From positions 372,001-436,000 of the forward strand of contig NZ_BSUL01000001.1 in NCBI RefSeq assembly GCF_030161575.1: 64,000 nt of DNA, read 5' to 3'. The stretch comes from Arenivirga flava (GTDB lineage Bacteria > Actinomycetota > Actinomycetes > Actinomycetales > Microbacteriaceae). Positions 52,701-62,243 of this stretch are shown here, one piece after another. Each line of letters opens with the position of its first letter. The stretch's first letter is position 1. The translations under genes and the position numbers were made by a program. The notes beneath the pieces were generated by a model, which did not search any database, was not told where the DNA came from, and was given only the letters and a program-made list of their open reading frames with translations.

Positions 52701-54031
52701 CGGGCGAGGTCGAGGCGCTGCTGCGCGCCGCCGACGGCGTCGCGCAGGCGGTCGTGCGCGCCGTCGAGACCGGCCGCGGCACCGCCCTCGGCGCCTGGAT
52801 CGTGCCGGCGGGCGACGACGACGCGTTGCTCGAACGGCTGCTCGACGGGCTGCGCCGCCGCGTGCCGGACTACATGGTGCCGGCCGGCATCACCACGATC
52901 GACGCCGTGCCGTTCACACCGAACGGCAAGCTCGACGCCCGGGCGCTGCCCGAGCTGCGCACCGGCGGCGGCGAGGGTCGGGAGCCCGAGGGCGCTGCCG
53001 AGGCGGCTGTCGCGGCGGCCTTCGCGGAGCAGCTCGGCGTGGACGACGTGCGCGCCGACGACTCCTTCTTCGCGCTCGGCGGCCACTCCTTCGTGGCGCA
53101 GCCGACCGTGCAGGCCGTCAACGCCGCGCTGGGCGCCGATCTGCCCGTGCAGGCGCTCTTCCAGGCGCCCACCGTGGAGGGCCTCGCCGCGCTCGTGACG
53201 TCGGGCACCGCCGACGTCGCCGAGAGCCTGCGGGTGATTCTGCCGCTGCGCGAGCGGGGCGAGGGCGAGCCCGTGTTCGCCGTGCATCCCGCCAGCGGCA
53301 TCTCGTGGAAGTTCAGCAGCTTCGTCTCGCGGCTCGACACGCGGCGGCCGATCCTGGGTCTGCAGATGCCGGGCATCGCGCCGGACGAGCCGGAGCCCGC
53401 CGTCGCCGAGTCGTTCGACGAGCTGCTCGACGCCTACGTGGCCGCCATCCGCTCGGTCCAGCCGCACGGGCCGTACCATCTGGCCGGCTACTCGTTCGGC
53501 GGACGCCTCGCCCACCATCTCGCCGCACGGCTGCAGGCGCAGGGCGACGAGGTCGCGCTGCTCGCGATCATCGACGCCTACCCGACCGAGGGATCGGCGC
53601 TCGACGGGGTCGCCGAGGCCGACGACATGTGGCGGGGCTTCCTCGACGCCAACGGCGTCACCGCACCCGAGGGGCCGCTCGACGTGCACGTGGTGCTCGG
53701 ACTGCTCGGCGACGCCGGCAGCCCGCTGGCCGACGTGCCCACCGAGTCCGTGGAGCGGATGGTGCGGCGCTTCCTGCGGCTCGGCGAGCTGCTCGATGCG
53801 GCACCGATCCCGGTGGTGCAGGGGAGCCTGCACGTCTTCGCGGCGACGGAGGAGGTGCCCGTCGACCGGCCGGAGCCGGAGGCGTGGGCACCCCACGTCA
53901 CCGGGTCCGTCACGGCGAGCACCGTGGCCGCGCGGCACCAGGACATGCTCGGCGAGCGCGCGATGGACGACATCGCGCCGGTGCTCGACGCCCTGCTGCG
54001 ACCTGAGGGCGACTCGAGTTCGAACCGCTGA
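43701..54031 (+). CDS. three-module non-ribosomal peptide synthetase with thioesterase, frame broken once
   Basis: The domain order is C-A-T, C-A-T, C-A-T, TE (3443 residues after correction). Condensation motifs: HHILLDG (44136), HHIAADG (47297), HHISTDG (50462). Adenylation A3 motifs: [42 protein letters not shown]. Carrier Ser codons are at 46751, 49910 and 53087 (GGHS). The TE has GYSFGG (about 53486). The frame breaks at the C run 45536-45539, inside A1; one C restores [17 protein letters not shown]. The first C domain has no carrier before it, so it is starter-like. There are no epimerase or methyltransferase domains. All three A pockets share FDAAWDP/FDAAMDP, ETTPS and NLYGP-x-E-x-x-VD, so they probably bind similar residues; acidic lining positions suggest a basic amino acid. 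MbtH, exporter and PPTase genes follow. Confidence 0.92.
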
Positions 54032-54099
54032 GCGGATGGCTTCGAAGCACTCTGCAGACGACACGACATCGATACCGACGTGAAATGCGAGGTCCGATC

Positions 54100-54309
54100 A
54101 TGACCAACCCCTTCGACGACCAGGACGGCACCTTCCGCGTGCTCGTCAACGAGGCCGGCCAGCACTCGCTGTGGCCCGAGTTCGCCGACGTGCCCCGCGG
54201 CTGGGTCGCCGTGTTCGGCCCGGCGACCCGCGCCGAGAGCCTCGACTACGTCGCCGAGCACTGGCAGGACATCACGCCGGTGGTCGAGCGCGACCGCGTC
54301 GCTTCGTGA
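54100..54309 (+). CDS. MbtH-family protein
   Basis: The 69-residue protein begins [20 protein letters not shown] and continues [20 protein letters not shown], with the invariant Trp residues, the N-terminal NPFDD block and the SLWP motif of MbtH-like proteins. These bind adenylation domains and are often needed for their folding or activity. gagg precedes the ATG. It starts 68 bases after the NRPS stop and its own stop overlaps the exporter ATPase gene, so it belongs to the cluster operon. Confidence 0.93.
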   Translation: MTNPFDDQDGTFRVLVNEAGQHSLWPEFADVPRGWVAVFGPATRAESLDYVAEHWQDITPVVERDRVAS

Positions 54310-55268
54310 TCTCCATCCGGGGCATCCGCAAGCGGTTCGGCGACCACCAGGCGCTTGACGGCGTCGAGCTCGAGGTGCCGGCCGGCACCGTGCAGGGGCT
54401 GCTCGGCCCGAACGGCGCCGGCAAGACCACCACCGTGCGCGTGCTCACGACCCTCCTCGTGCCCGACTCCGGCGAGGCCGTCGTGGCGGGCCACTCGGCG
54501 ATCACCGACGGTCACGCGGTGCGCCGCAACCTCGGCGTCTCCGGGCAGTACGCGGCGGTCGACGAGAAGCTCACCGGCTTCGAGAACCTCACCATGGTGG
54601 GGGAGCTGTACGGCATGCGCCGACGCGAGGCCAAGGCCCGCGCGCGCGAACTGCTGCGCGACTTCCGCCTCGACGACGTGGCCGACGGCAAGCGCGCCGG
54701 CGCCTACTCCGGCGGCATGCGCCGACGCCTCGACCTCGCCGGCGCGATCGTCGCGCGCCCGCCCGTGGTCATCCTCGACGAGCCGACCACCGGTCTCGAC
54801 CCGCGCGGCCGCCGCGACACCTGGGATGCGATCGAGTCCCTCGCCTCCGGCGGCACCACCGTGCTGCTCACGACCCAATACCTCGAGGAGGCGGACCAGC
54901 TGGCCGACTCCATCGCCGTCATCGACGCCGGGCGCATCATCGCCGAGGGCACGGCGTCGCAGCTCAAGGCGCAGGCCGGAGGAGGCCGCATCGACATCGT
55001 GCTCGGCGCCGACGCCGACCTCGACGACGCCCGCGTCGCCATCCGCTCGGTCGGGCACGACGTCCACATCGACGAGCGCTCGCGCCGGCTCACCAGCCCC
55101 GCCCATGACGGCGAGGATGCGCTGCTGGCCGTGCTGCAGGCGCTGCGCGGCGCCCGGGTGCCCGTCGCGGAGGCCGCCCTGCGCCAGCCCACGCTCGACG
55201 AGGTCTTCCTGCAGCTCACGGGCGCTCCCGCCGAGACGGAGCCCGCGCTCGAGGAGGTGCCCGCATGA
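54306..55268 (+). CDS. ABC transporter ATP-binding protein (DrrA type)
   Basis: The 320-residue ATPase has Walker [19 protein letters not shown], the signature [17 protein letters not shown], Walker [18 protein letters not shown] and the switch region [20 protein letters not shown]. The C-terminal part ([15 protein letters not shown]) is that of DrrA/NodI-like exporters for drugs and peptides. The GTG at 54306 overlaps the mbtH stop and the stop overlaps the permease ATG. It most likely powers export of the NRPS product and may give self-protection. Confidence 0.9.
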   Translation: MISIRGIRKRFGDHQALDGVELEVPAGTVQGLLGPNGAGKTTTVRVLTTLLVPDSGEAVVAGHSAITDGHAVRRNLGVSGQYAAVDEKLTGFENLTMVGELYGMRRREAKARARELLRDFRLDDVADGKRAGAYSGGMRRRLDLAGAIVARPPVVILDEPTTGLDPRGRRDTWDAIESLASGGTTVLLTTQYLEEADQLADSIAVIDAGRIIAEGTASQLKAQAGGGRIDIVLGADADLDDARVAIRSVGHDVHIDERSRRLTSPAHDGEDALLAVLQALRGARVPVAEAALRQPTLDEVFLQLTGAPAETEPALEEVPA

Positions 55269-56062
55269 GCCTCGTCGGAGCGCTCCGCGACGGCGGCATC
55301 GTCGCGCGCCGCAACATCACCGGCGTGCGCCGCACCCCGGGCGCCCTCGTCACCGGCGTGGCCCAGCCCATCATCTTCGTGCTCATCCTCGCCTTCGTCT
55401 TCGGCGGGGCGCTCGGTGGCGACGACTACCGGCAGTTCCTGATCGGCGGCATCCTCGCCCAGACGCTCACCTTCAACTCGTCGTTCACCGCCGTCTACCT
55501 GGCGAAGGACCTGCAGACCGGCCTCATCGACCGCTTCCGGGCGCTGCCGATGTCGCGGGTGGGCGTCATCCTCGGGCGCACGACCTCCGACCTGCTCACG
55601 AGCGTCATCTCCATCGTCGTGATCATCGCCTGCGGGCTGCTGATCGGCTGGCGGATCGACGCCGGCATCGGTCAGGTCGTCGTCACCTTCCTGCTGCTGC
55701 TGCTCTACGCCTTCGCGATCTCGTGGATCGGCGCCTTCATCGCCATGACTGCCCGCAGCGTGGAGGTGGCGCAGAGCCTCGGCCTGCTGTGGCTGTTCCC
55801 GGTGTGCTTCATCTCGGGCGCCTTCGTCTCGGCCGACATGCTGCCCGGGCCGCTGCGCGCGATCGCGGAGTGGAACCCCGTCACGGCGGTGGCCACGGCC
55901 GTGCGCCAAGGCTTTGGCAACGCGCCGCCCTCGGGCTTCGCGGCCGCCGGCGGCTGGCCCGCCGAGAACGCGCTGCTCTACGCGACGCTCTGCTGCGTCG
56001 CCATCATCGCGATCTTCGCTCCGATCGCCGTCGCGCAGTACCGCCGGATCAGCAAGCGGTGA
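55265..56062 (+). CDS. ABC-2 type permease (DrrB type)
   Basis: The 265-residue protein has six hydrophobic segments, starting with ALVTGVAQPIIFVLILAFVF. It contains the DrrB-like RFRALPMSRVGVILGRTTSD cytoplasmic segment and the FPVCFISGAFVSADMLPGPL loop near the end. It is the membrane half of the exporter encoded with the gene just before it, with overlapping start and stop codons. The ABC-2 family supports export and not uptake. Confidence 0.9.
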   Translation: MSLVGALRDGGIVARRNITGVRRTPGALVTGVAQPIIFVLILAFVFGGALGGDDYRQFLIGGILAQTLTFNSSFTAVYLAKDLQTGLIDRFRALPMSRVGVILGRTTSDLLTSVISIVVIIACGLLIGWRIDAGIGQVVVTFLLLLLYAFAISWIGAFIAMTARSVEVAQSLGLLWLFPVCFISGAFVSADMLPGPLRAIAEWNPVTAVATAVRQGFGNAPPSGFAAAGGWPAENALLYATLCCVAIIAIFAPIAVAQYRRISKR

Positions 56063-56775
56063 TCGACCTGCTGTCGGCCCCCGTCGACGCGGTGCTCGCG
56101 GCGGGGGAGCGGATGGCGGGCGGCGACGCCCGCAAGCTCGTCGCCCCCGCGGACCTCGCCGCCGCGGAGGAGCGCGTGCGCGAGGAGGACCGCAGGCGCA
56201 CGCTCGCGGGCCGGCTCGCCCTGCGCCTGCTCGCTGGCCGACGGATCTGCGAGCGCCCGGCGGCGCTGACCGTCGACCGCTCCTGCGACCGGTGCGGCGC
56301 ACCGCACGGCCGACCGCGCCTGGCGGGGCTCTCCGCCTCGACGTCGACCTCCGGTGATCGCGTGCTCGTCGCCGTCGGCCCGCCGGATGCGGAGCTCGGC
56401 GTCGACGTGCAGGTCGTGCCGGAGCGTCTCTGGGACGGATTCGACGAGTACGCGCTGCACCCGTCCGAGCGCCGCGCGGGCCTCGACGCGGCGGAGCGCA
56501 TCCGCCTCTGGGCCGAGAAGGAGGCGGTGCTGAAGGCCGCGGGCCACGGTCTGCGCGCAGCCCCGAGCCGGCTGCGGCTCGGGGGCGGCGAACCGTGGCG
56601 CGCCGTCGCCGAGACCGCGATCCCGGGCACCGCGCACCTGCGCTGCACCGTCGTCGAGCGCACGGCGTCGTCCTGGGCGGTGCTCGCCTCGGCGCGCGAG
56701 CTGCCCCTGCGCCGGTGGAGCATCGACCCCGGTGGCGAGGGCCTCGTCGCGGAGCCGGTCGGCGCGCTCGCCTGA
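56059..56775 (+). CDS. 4'-phosphopantetheinyl transferase (Sfp type)
   Basis: The 238-residue protein has the PPTase motifs AELGVDVQVVPERLW (magnesium-binding Asp) and RIRLWAEKEAVLKAAGHGL (W-x-x-K-E-A-x-x-K). It transfers the phosphopantetheine arm from CoA to carrier domains, here probably the three NRPS T domains. The GTG start overlaps the permease stop, so the activating enzyme is made with the cluster. The N-terminal 60 residues are less conserved, as is usual. Confidence 0.88.
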   Translation: MIDLLSAPVDAVLAAGERMAGGDARKLVAPADLAAAEERVREEDRRRTLAGRLALRLLAGRRICERPAALTVDRSCDRCGAPHGRPRLAGLSASTSTSGDRVLVAVGPPDAELGVDVQVVPERLWDGFDEYALHPSERRAGLDAAERIRLWAEKEAVLKAAGHGLRAAPSRLRLGGGEPWRAVAETAIPGTAHLRCTVVERTASSWAVLASARELPLRRWSIDPGGEGLVAEPVGALA

Positions 56776-56944
56776 GAGACCTCGGGCAATCCGCTGCACC
56801 CGCGGACCATGCGAACGCACGGACGCCGTCCGCCCGAGACCATGGGTGGCGCACCGACACGCGACCCCCGACCGAGACGAGCCGCATGCCGACCTCAGGC
56901 CCCCGCACCCTTCACGAGCAGCCGAACGGACGGGGTGGTGCCGC

Positions 56945-58594
56945 GTGAGGATCTCGGACACGGGCGACCGCTGGTGGAAGACCGCGGTGTTCTACAACCT
57001 CGACGTGAAGACGTTCCTCGACTGGAACGGCGACGGCATCGGCGACTTCGAGGGGCTCGCGAACCGCCTCGACTACCTCGCCGACCTCGGGGTCACCTGC
57101 CTCTGGCTGGCGCCGTTCTACCCGTCGCCGCGTGAGGACAACGGCTACGACATCAGCGACTACTACGGCGTGCACCCGGACTACGGGCACCTCGGCGACT
57201 TCGTGGAGTTCGTGCGCACGGCCAAGGACCGCGGTATGCGCATCATCGTCGACCTGGTCGTCAACCACACCTCCGACCAGCACCCCTGGTTCACCGCGTC
57301 GCGGGAGGACCCGTCGGGGGAGTACGGCGAGTTCTACCGCTGGGCCGACGAGCGCCCCGACGACGCCACCGCGAACATGTTTCCCGACGTCGAGGACGGC
57401 GTCTGGTCCGAGGACGAGGTCTCCGGCCGCTTCTACCGGCACACCTTCTACCGGCAGCAGCCCGACCTGAACACCGACGCCGAGCGGGTGCGCGAGGAGA
57501 TCGAGAAGGTGATGGGCTTCTGGCTGCAGGTCGGCGCCGACGGGTTCCGGGTCGACGCGGTGCCGTACCTGATCGAGAGCGAGCAGGGCCGCGAGCACGA
57601 CTTCCTGCGCAGCCTGCGCGGTGCGCTCACCCGCCGTCGGGGCTCGGCCATGATGCTCGGCGAGGTCAATCTGCCCTACGACGAGCAGCTCGAGTTCTTC
57701 GGCGGCGAGGACGGCGACGAGTTGACCATGCAGTTCGACTTCGTCGGCAACCAGGCGCTGTGGCTCTCGATGGCCCGGCAGAACGCCGGTCCGCTCCGCG
57801 AGGCGCTGCTCGCCCGCCCCGAGCTCGCGACCGGCAACCAGTGGGGCAACTTCGTGCGCAACCACGACGAGCTGACGCTCGACCAGCTGACCGAGGCGGA
57901 GCGGTACGAGGTCTTCGACGCCTTCGCTCCCGAGGCGTCGCAGCGCATCCATGATCGGGGCATCGTGCGCCGCGCGCCCGGCATGCTCGAGAGCGACCCG
58001 CGCCGGCTGCGGATGCTCTACAGCCTCGCGTACTCGCTGCCCGGCGCCCCGGTGCTCTACTACGGCGAGGAGATCGGCCTCATCGAGAACGGCGCGATCC
58101 CGGGTCGCAGCGCGGTGCGCACGCCCATGCAGTGGACGGATGGGGAGCACGGAGGCTTCGCGCCCGCCGGCACGCCGGAGATCGTGGCGGAGCAGCCCGG
58201 CGAGGGCGCCGCGCCCGCGCAGATCAACGTCTCGGCCCAGCTGCGCGACGAGGACTCGCTGCTGGCGTTCCAGCGCCGCCTCATCGCCGCCTACCGGTCG
58301 TCGCCGGAGATCGGATGGGGTGAGCTGACCGTGCTCGACGCAGGCCACGACTGCGTGCTCGCGCACCGGCTGCGCCTGGACGGCGCCGACTTCCTCGCCG
58401 TGCACAACCTCGCGGCCCACGGTCGCAGTGTGGAGCTCGCGCTGGACGGCCTGGCCGACGAGACCGCGGTGGTCTCGCTGCTCGACCCCGCCAGTCGCTC
58501 GGAGCTCGACGGCGGCAACCTGTCGCTCGAGCTCGACGGGTACAGCGGGCTCTGGCTGCGACTCGTCCCGCAGGGTTCACGGCGATTGCACTGA
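56945..58594 (+). CDS. GH13 alpha-amylase-family enzyme (trehalose-synthase-like)
   Basis: The 549-residue protein begins RWWKTAVFYNLDVKTFLDWN and has the GH13 regions: DLVVNHTSDQHPWF, GADGFRVDAVPYL (nucleophile Asp), AMMLGEVNLPYDEQ (acid/base Glu) and NFVRNHDELTLDQL (third Asp). The WWK-x-AVFY start and NHTSDQHPWF are shared with trehalose synthases and related alpha-glucosidases, but the protein is shorter and substrate loops differ, so the exact activity is open. No signal peptide, so it is cytoplasmic. GTG 56945 is the most likely start. A strong hairpin follows the stop. Confidence 0.86.
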   Translation: MRISDTGDRWWKTAVFYNLDVKTFLDWNGDGIGDFEGLANRLDYLADLGVTCLWLAPFYPSPREDNGYDISDYYGVHPDYGHLGDFVEFVRTAKDRGMRIIVDLVVNHTSDQHPWFTASREDPSGEYGEFYRWADERPDDATANMFPDVEDGVWSEDEVSGRFYRHTFYRQQPDLNTDAERVREEIEKVMGFWLQVGADGFRVDAVPYLIESEQGREHDFLRSLRGALTRRRGSAMMLGEVNLPYDEQLEFFGGEDGDELTMQFDFVGNQALWLSMARQNAGPLREALLARPELATGNQWGNFVRNHDELTLDQLTEAERYEVFDAFAPEASQRIHDRGIVRRAPGMLESDPRRLRMLYSLAYSLPGAPVLYYGEEIGLIENGAIPGRSAVRTPMQWTDGEHGGFAPAGTPEIVAEQPGEGAAPAQINVSAQLRDEDSLLAFQRRLIAAYRSSPEIGWGELTVLDAGHDCVLAHRLRLDGADFLAVHNLAAHGRSVELALDGLADETAVVSLLDPASRSELDGGNLSLELDGYSGLWLRLVPQGSRRLH

Positions 58595-58595
58595 C

Positions 58596-58623
58596 CCTCG
58601 GCAGGGCGTGAGCCCTGCCGAGG
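58596..58623 (+). terminator. terminator after the GH13 gene
   Basis: A perfect 12-bp inverted repeat, cctcggcagggc / gccctgccgagg, with a gtga loop lies immediately after the stop codon. Confidence 0.75.
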
Positions 58624-58719
58624 CTGGACGACACCTGCCAGCGATGCGTCGGTCGCGAACCGATGCATTCGAATGGGCATGCACCGCCGAGGCGGGCGGT
58701 GCGGAACACGGAGCAGCAC

Positions 58720-58995
58720 ATGGCCGCGAGGCGAGCGTCGGAGGCGGAGCGGCAGCTCACGGCCCGGATGGCACGAGGGGATCGGGACGCGTTCGCGAGC
58801 GTCTTCGATGAGCACGTCGACGAACTGCGCTCGTTCGCGCGCGACCTGGGTCCGTCGCGGATCGACGCGGTGCTGCACGAGGCGTTCCTCGCGCTCTGGC
58901 GGCAGGCGCCGCGCCTCGACCCGTCCGTGCCCATCCGCGATCAGCTGCTCGCGCTCGTCCTGCTGCACGGCCGCCCGGAGCCCATCGCCGCCTGA
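58720..58995 (+). CDS. sigma-70 region 2-like protein lacking region 4
   Basis: The 91-residue protein reads ERQLTARMARGDRDAFASVF, DEHVDELRSFARDL, DAVLHEAFLALWRQAPRLDP, matching region 2 of ECF sigma factors (core-RNA-polymerase and -10 recognition), including the D-A-F and the V-x-x-x-F-x-x-(L/V)-W patterns. It then ends shortly after, where region 4 should begin. No downstream frame supplies region 4. ggag precedes ATG 58720. It may be a trimmed sigma-like regulator or the remnant of a full factor. Confidence 0.6.
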   Translation: MAARRASEAERQLTARMARGDRDAFASVFDEHVDELRSFARDLGPSRIDAVLHEAFLALWRQAPRLDPSVPIRDQLLALVLLHGRPEPIAA

Positions 58996-59008
58996 GGCCG
59001 ACCCCAGC

Positions 59009-59048
59009 GGTCGCGCCGCGGAGGGGGGACGGTTCCGGCGGCGCGACC
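59009..59048. terminator. hairpin between convergent genes
   Basis: An 11-bp inverted repeat, ggtcgcgccgc / gcggcgcgacc, with an 18-base loop lies between the sigma-like gene and the convergent beta-galactosidase gene. It can serve as a terminator in both directions. Confidence 0.55.
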
Positions 59049-59189
59049 CGGCCGCGAGGGGACTGCTCGGGTGCGGCCGACTGCCTCATCCCTGTGGCAG
59101 CAGCAGCACGTTACGCCCGTAACGCGCGAACCGGAACAGGCTGCGGCGAAGTCGCGGCGAGCTCGCGGCGCCTCGGCTGCCGAGGCGTC

Positions 59190-62100
59190 TCAGCCCCCGG
59201 CGACCCCCGTGAACGAGAACCGGAACTCGAGGCGTCCGCTGCGCGGCAGCCGGAACTCCGGCAGCGGACGGGCGCCCCACGAGTCGTCGCCCGCCACGCC
59301 GCGGCGCTGCAGCGCCGGGCGCAGGACCGTGCGCTGGATCGGCGGCAGCTCGTTGGGGTGCTGCGCATTCTCGATCTCGTACGGGGTCCACGGCAGGGCC
59401 GAGAACTCCATCCGCTGCTCCGCGTCGAAGCGCAGGCCGAAGCCGTGCGCATCCGTCACGGTCGCCCAGCGGACCCCGGTCCGGCTGCCCGACTCCTGCG
59501 GCCTGAGGTAGGGCGGCAGCGCCGTGCGCACGTCCTGCTCGAACACGTCGACGCGCGCGCCGAGCCGGCGGTCAACGGCCGTCTCGTCCGGCCCCTCGCC
59601 GTACCAGCGCAGCAGGTGCGCGTCGGCGCTCGTGGCGAGCTGCAGGCCGAACTCGGGCAGCTCGGGCAGCCCGGGCGGCAGGTCCATCGACACGGTCACC
59701 GCGACGCGGCCGTCACCGGTCACCCGGTAGTCGACGTCGCAGACCGCGCGCGGGCTCGTCGGCAGCTCGTAGCGGTAGCCGACCGTCACCGCCTCGTCGT
59801 CGTGTGACACCGACGCGGTGCGCAGCTGCGTGCCCACCGGCCGCGCGTAGCGGCTGGCGAGCAGCCACTGGCCGTCGTCGAAGGGGCCGCCCCAGCCGCG
59901 CTCGTTCGAGGTCGGCGCATGCCAGAAGCTGGGCTTCGGCATCGCCGTGAGCAGCTCGCGCCCGCCGAAGCGGTAGGAGAGCAGACCGCCGTGGAGGCGC
60001 GAAAACAGCGCGCCGAAGTGCTCGCCGTGCACGCCGACGTTGTGCGCGCCCTCGACGAGCCGGGGGCGCTGCCCGCGCCGCACCGGGCGGGGACGCGAGC
60101 CGCTCACCACACCCTGTCCGCGGGCGACGATGTGCCCCGCCTCGGCCCAGCGCGTGGCCTCGCGCAGCCGCAGCTCGACGTCGACCGTCACCTCGCCGGC
60201 GTCCCGCGGCACCGCGAAGGGCAGCGGATGCACGGCCGAGGTGCCGGGCGGCACGTGCGTCTCGAGCACGGCCGAGCGCAGCAGCTCGCCCTCCCGGCGC
60301 AGTGCGACGACCGTCTCGTAGGCGCTCGAGGCGGTGGTGAGGGAACGGTTCTCGATGCTCACCGCATCCGAGCCGACCTCGATGCGGAAGGGCTGGTAGA
60401 GGAAGGCGACCTCCTGCAGGGCCGGCTTCGGCGTGCGGTCGGCGAAGACGATGCCGTTGCCGCTGAAGTCGCCGTCGTGCGGCGCCTCGCCGAAGTCGCC
60501 GCCGTAGCCCAGGAAGGTGCGGCCGTGACGGTCGACCTGCTCGAGCGCCTGGTCGGCGAAGTCCCAGATGAAGCCGCCCTGGAAGAGCGGGTCGCGATCG
60601 GCGAGGTCGAGGTAGCGGTCGACCCCGCCGAAGGAGTTGCCCATCGAGTGCGCGTACTCGCACAGGATGAAGGGCTTGTCGCGGTGCTCGCGCAGGTACG
60701 CCTCGACCTCGGCGGCCGGGGTGTACATCTGGCTGACGACGTCCGTGGTCTCGGGGAAGCGCGGGTCCCAGTGCACGCCCTCGTAGTGCACCGGCCGGTC
60801 GTCGACGCCGCGGAACCAGTCGGCGAGGTCGCGCAGCAGCGAGCCGCCGTACGACTCGTTGCCGAGCGACCACATGACCACGCTCGGATGGTTCTTGTCG
60901 CGCTCGAACAGGCTCGCCGCGCGATCCTGCAGGGCCGCGCGCCAGCGCTCGTCGTCGCCGGGCAGCGCCTCCTCGACGGGCGCGTCCAGGTAGCGGATGC
61001 GATCCCACCGCCCGTGCGTCTCGAGATTCATCTCGTCGACGACGAGGAAGCCGTACTCGTCGGCGAGCTCGTAGAAGAAGGAGTTGTTCGGGTAGTGGCT
61101 GGTGCGGATCGCGTTGACGCCCGCGCGCTTGAGCAGCTGCAGGTCCTGCTCCGTCTGCTCGCGCGTCATGACCCGGCCGTTCAGCCCGAACTCGTGCCGG
61201 TTGACGCCGAGGAACACGATGCGCTGCCCGTTGAGCTGGAGCACGCCCTCCTCGATCGCGAAGCGGCGGATGCCCACCGGCTGCGCGATCACCTCGGTCT
61301 GCGCGCCGGACTCATCGAACGCGCGGATGGTGAGGGCGTACAGGTGCGGGTCCTCGGGACTCCACGGGCGCGGATCGGCGACGCGGATGCGGAAGCGACC
61401 CTGCGCATCCGCCGTCAGCTCGCCGACCCCCTCGAGCGCGACCGACGCGTGCCCTGCCCCGTAGAGCTGCAGGTCGACGACCACCTCGGCGCCGTCCTCG
61501 CCGAGGGTGGCGGTGACGCGCAGGTCCTCGACGTGCACGGCGGGACGGCGCAGCAGCACGACGTCGCGGAACAGGCCCGAGAAGCGGAACATGTCCTGGT
61601 CCTCGAGCCACGATCCGCTGCTGAAGGTGAAGACCTGCGCGGCCAGACGGTTGCCGCCCGGCTGCAGCGCCTCGGTGAGGTCGAACTCGCTCGGCGTGAA
61701 GCTGTCGGTGGCGTAGCCGAGGTACCGGCCGTTCAGCCACACCGCGAGCGCGCTCTCCGCGCCACGGAACTCCACGCTCATCCGCTCGCCCTCGTCCAGC
61801 GGCCGGTCGAGCTCGAAGGTCGTGACGTAGGAGGCGACGGGGTTGGCGAGCTGCGGCACCTGGCCGGGCTCGATCGACTCGTGCCCGTCCCAGGGGTACT
61901 GGATGTTGACGTACTGCGGGGTGCCGTGCCCGTGCAGCTGCAGGTGGCCCGGCACCGGGATGGTGCCCCATCCGCTCACGTCGAAGCCGGGCTGCTCGAA
62001 GCCGGGCACGACGGATGCGGGATTCGGCGCCACCTGCACCCGCCAGAGACCGTTCAGCGACTGCTCGAAGCCGCTGACCCCGGCGGCCCGCTCCGCGTCG

Positions 62101-62243
62101 TCGCGGAACCACCGGTGATCCGATCGTGCCGCACGGCGGTGCTGGGCGACGAAGCCGGGGTCGGGGACACGGGTCGCGTCGAACTCCGACTCGATCACGC
62201 CGGCCAGCTCCTGCTCGATCCGGCCAGCGGCTTCGATGCTCAC
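59190..62243 (-). CDS. GH2 beta-galactosidase (LacZ type)
   Basis: The 1017-residue protein has the GH2 layout: a jelly-roll sugar-binding domain (ESALAVWLNGRYLGYATDSF), Ig-like domains, and the TIM-barrel with AGVNAIRTSHYPNNSFFYEL, VVDEMNLETHG, SLGNESYGG (acid/base Glu) and ILCEYAHSMGNSFGG (nucleophile Glu). A C-terminal beta-sandwich follows. Length and order match LacZ. There is no signal peptide, so it acts on sugars already imported. The GTG at 62243 overlaps the stop of the upstream permease gene, so the enzyme and the sugar ABC transporter are one operon. Confidence 0.92.
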   Translation of the reverse strand: MSIEAAGRIEQELAGVIESEFDATRVPDPGFVAQHRRAARSDHRWFRDDAERAAGVSGFEQSLNGLWRVQVAPNPASVVPGFEQPGFDVSGWGTIPVPGHLQLHGHGTPQYVNIQYPWDGHESIEPGQVPQLANPVASYVTTFELDRPLDEGERMSVEFRGAESALAVWLNGRYLGYATDSFTPSEFDLTEALQPGGNRLAAQVFTFSSGSWLEDQDMFRFSGLFRDVVLLRRPAVHVEDLRVTATLGEDGAEVVVDLQLYGAGHASVALEGVGELTADAQGRFRIRVADPRPWSPEDPHLYALTIRAFDESGAQTEVIAQPVGIRRFAIEEGVLQLNGQRIVFLGVNRHEFGLNGRVMTREQTEQDLQLLKRAGVNAIRTSHYPNNSFFYELADEYGFLVVDEMNLETHGRWDRIRYLDAPVEEALPGDDERWRAALQDRAASLFERDKNHPSVVMWSLGNESYGGSLLRDLADWFRGVDDRPVHYEGVHWDPRFPETTDVVSQMYTPAAEVEAYLREHRDKPFILCEYAHSMGNSFGGVDRYLDLADRDPLFQGGFIWDFADQALEQVDRHGRTFLGYGGDFGEAPHDGDFSGNGIVFADRTPKPALQEVAFLYQPFRIEVGSDAVSIENRSLTTASSAYETVVALRREGELLRSAVLETHVPPGTSAVHPLPFAVPRDAGEVTVDVELRLREATRWAEAGHIVARGQGVVSGSRPRPVRRGQRPRLVEGAHNVGVHGEHFGALFSRLHGGLLSYRFGGRELLTAMPKPSFWHAPTSNERGWGGPFDDGQWLLASRYARPVGTQLRTASVSHDDEAVTVGYRYELPTSPRAVCDVDYRVTGDGRVAVTVSMDLPPGLPELPEFGLQLATSADAHLLRWYGEGPDETAVDRRLGARVDVFEQDVRTALPPYLRPQESGSRTGVRWATVTDAHGFGLRFDAEQRMEFSALPWTPYEIENAQHPNELPPIQRTVLRPALQRRGVAGDDSWGARPLPEFRLPRSGRLEFRFSFTGVAGG

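Noticed and set aside
45347..54064. A 2905-residue open frame on the minus strand, opposite the NRPS
   Set aside because: It is the antisense shadow of a very GC-rich gene. The sequence is dominated by Arg, Gly, His and Asp with no domains, while the plus strand holds complete NRPS motifs.
54306..56062. The ABC genes after the NRPS as a siderophore importer
   Set aside because: The DrrA-like ATPase tail and ABC-2 permease are of the exporter class, and no binding protein or FecCD-type permease is present.
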